Assembly (NCBI GenBank): GCA_018713405.1
Contig: DVOR01000082.1
Coordinates: 1-6,882, forward strand
DNA length: 6,882 bases
Source of the DNA: Candidatus Spyradenecus faecavium
Lineage (GTDB): Bacteria > Verrucomicrobiota > Kiritimatiellia > RFP12 > DVOR01
Reading direction: 5' to 3'
Shown here: positions 5,853-6,882 of the stretch, in pieces
How the letters are laid out: each line of letters opens with the position of its first letter
How positions within the stretch are numbered: position 1 is the stretch's first letter
Program-made: the position numbers and the translations under genes
Notes under the pieces: model-generated
Told to the model about the DNA's origin: nothing
What the model saw: only the letters and a program-made list of their open reading frames with translations
Databases searched by the model: none

Positions 5853-6882
5853 GTGCGGGGGCTCCTCGCGTTCGCGGTGGCCCTGGCGGCGTTGGCCGCG
5901 CCCTGCGCACGGGCCGCGGTCAACCAGGCGGCCATCGACCGCTTCAACCGCCTGCCCGGCCCCATGCAGTCCGCCGACGGCGCGCTCTACGTCTCCTGCC
6001 AATCCCCCGAACGCGCCGACCTGCGCTGGCCCGTCCTCCGCTTCGCCGAGGGTGTCCGCCAGAACCTCTCCGAGGCCGTCCTCCCCCTGGGCGACGACGA
6101 CGCCCCGCTCCTCATCGTCCTCGGCACGGAGACCAACCGCGTGGAGTCCGTGACGCGCCGCTCCGTCGGCGCGGCCGACGGCTTCTCCCAGCTCGCCATC
6201 CACGTCCCCAACCCCGACACCGTCGACCTGGAGCTCCTGCGCGAGCGCATCGCCGAGGCCCTCCTGCGCGAGCGCGCCCGCGCCCTCGGCGGCGCCTACG
6301 CCTCGCTCCGCTGGCCGGCGTGGTTCATCCGCGCGGCCGTCGACGCCTCGCGCGGCAACGTCTGGCGCGCCGAGGCCTACGAGAAGGCCCACGCCCTCCT
6401 CGCCAAGGGCGCCCTGCCGCCCATCGACGCCTTCTTCGCGCCCGACGCCGACCCGCCCCGCGAAGCCGCCGCCTTCTTCGCGCAGTGGGTGCTCGAGCGC
6501 AACGCCGCCCCCGCCAAGCGCGAGGCCCTCCTCACCGCCCCCTGGACGCGCCCGGCCATCCTCGGCGCCGCCAAGGACGAGGCCTGGCCCGACTGGCTCC
6601 GCGCGATGGAGGACACCGTCTTCGTCCCCGGCACCCTCACCCGCTCGCAGTTCGAGCGCTGGTCCGCCCTCCTCGTCGAGCCCAAGGACGCGCAGGAGGC
6701 CCTCCGCCTGTGCGACGCGCTCACCCGCCAGGCCGTCGGCCGCCCCCGCCTCTTCCGCGACCTCACCGCGCTCTACCTGCAGGCCTACGGCGCCTTCGCC
6801 ACCGGCGACGAGGCCGCCTACCGCGCCCGCCGCGCCGAGGCCGACTCCTCCCGCGACCTCCTCGCCCACGTCCTTTCCCTCA
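5853..6882 (+). CDS. Exported protein of unknown function, possible degenerate peptidase-MA-like fold (3' end outside window)
   Basis: I do not recognise this family with certainty. The frame stays open from a GTG at 5853 to the window edge (343 codons, no stop), so the C-terminus is missing. Residues 1-21 form a clear signal peptide (MRGLLAFAVALAALAAPCARA), so the product should be periplasmic or surface-located; C18 is not in a good lipobox. The mature part is about 320 residues, with Trp-rich helical segments and no transmembrane stretch. The segment LLRERIAEALL (128-138), followed by RWPAWFIRAAVD (153-164), has the layout of gluzincin peptidases, in which HExxH is followed by an RWLxEGxA helix, but ERIAE replaces HExxH, so no zinc site remains. 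That comparison is inference from pattern only. The start lies 2 bases after the deaminase stop with GGAGG upstream, so it belongs to the same operon. Codons are strongly C-ending, as in lpxA. Confidence 0.75.
   Translation, partial: MRGLLAFAVALAALAAPCARAAVNQAAIDRFNRLPGPMQSADGALYVSCQSPERADLRWPVLRFAEGVRQNLSEAVLPLGDDDAPLLIVLGTETNRVESVTRRSVGAADGFSQLAIHVPNPDTVDLELLRERIAEALLRERARALGGAYASLRWPAWFIRAAVDASRGNVWRAEAYEKAHALLAKGALPPIDAFFAPDADPPREAAAFFAQWVLERNAAPAKREALLTAPWTRPAILGAAKDEAWPDWLRAMEDTVFVPGTLTRSQFERWSALLVEPKDAQEALRLCDALTRQAVGRPRLFRDLTALYLQAYGAFATGDEAAYRARRAEADSSRDLLAHVLSL

Overview
The window is a GC-rich stretch of a bacterial chromosome in which every supportable gene lies on the + strand and the genes are packed tightly. 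The content points to a Gram-negative (diderm) organism: lipid A biosynthesis (lpxA), an LPS-export permease (LptF/LptG family) and an OmpA-type outer-membrane protein sit side by side. Phylum cannot be fixed from the sequence alone. A PVC-group lineage (Kiritimatiellota, Verrucomicrobiota or Lentisphaerota) is a reasonable guess but only a guess. No mobile element, tRNA, rRNA, CRISPR array or phage gene was seen.

Layout. Positions 1-68 hold two near-identical 34-bp tandem units, each able to fold into a hairpin. Next comes an extended -10 promoter (TG-n-TATACT, about 105-113), followed by a two-gene Fe-S cluster operon: nifU (144-983), a three-domain scaffold, and nifS (980-2158), its cysteine desulfurase. 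The two overlap by 4 bases (ATGA). Just after the nifS stop, a second extended -10 element (TG-n-TATTCT, about 2168-2176) starts a second transcription unit: an OmpA-like beta-barrel/peptidoglycan-binding protein (2200-3378), an LptF-like permease (3389-4543), lpxA (4552-5334), a dCMP/CMP deaminase (5353-5850) and a secreted protein that starts with GTG at 5853 and runs off the end of the window. Gaps inside this unit are 2 to 18 bases, so it reads as one operon.

How the genes work together. NifS takes sulfur from cysteine and NifU assembles and passes on Fe-S clusters. The NifU-NifS pair resembles the Azotobacter nif type, but no nitrogenase gene is visible, so it may be the general Fe-S system of the cell. 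The second unit is mainly envelope biogenesis: LpxA makes the first lipid A intermediate, the LptF-like protein helps export finished LPS, and the OmpA-like protein ties the outer membrane to the wall. The deaminase, which feeds dUMP/dTMP synthesis, is the functional outsider. The last gene looks like a peptidase-MA-like (gluzincin) fold in which the HExxH motif has been lost; this is an inference.

Nothing here is clearly a new system. The points most worth a second look are the degenerate peptidase-like exported protein, two non-conserved active-site-region positions in LpxA, the matching promoter-leader blocks of the two operons, the tandem hairpin repeat, and a marked change in third-position codon preference (G-ending to C-ending) along the window.
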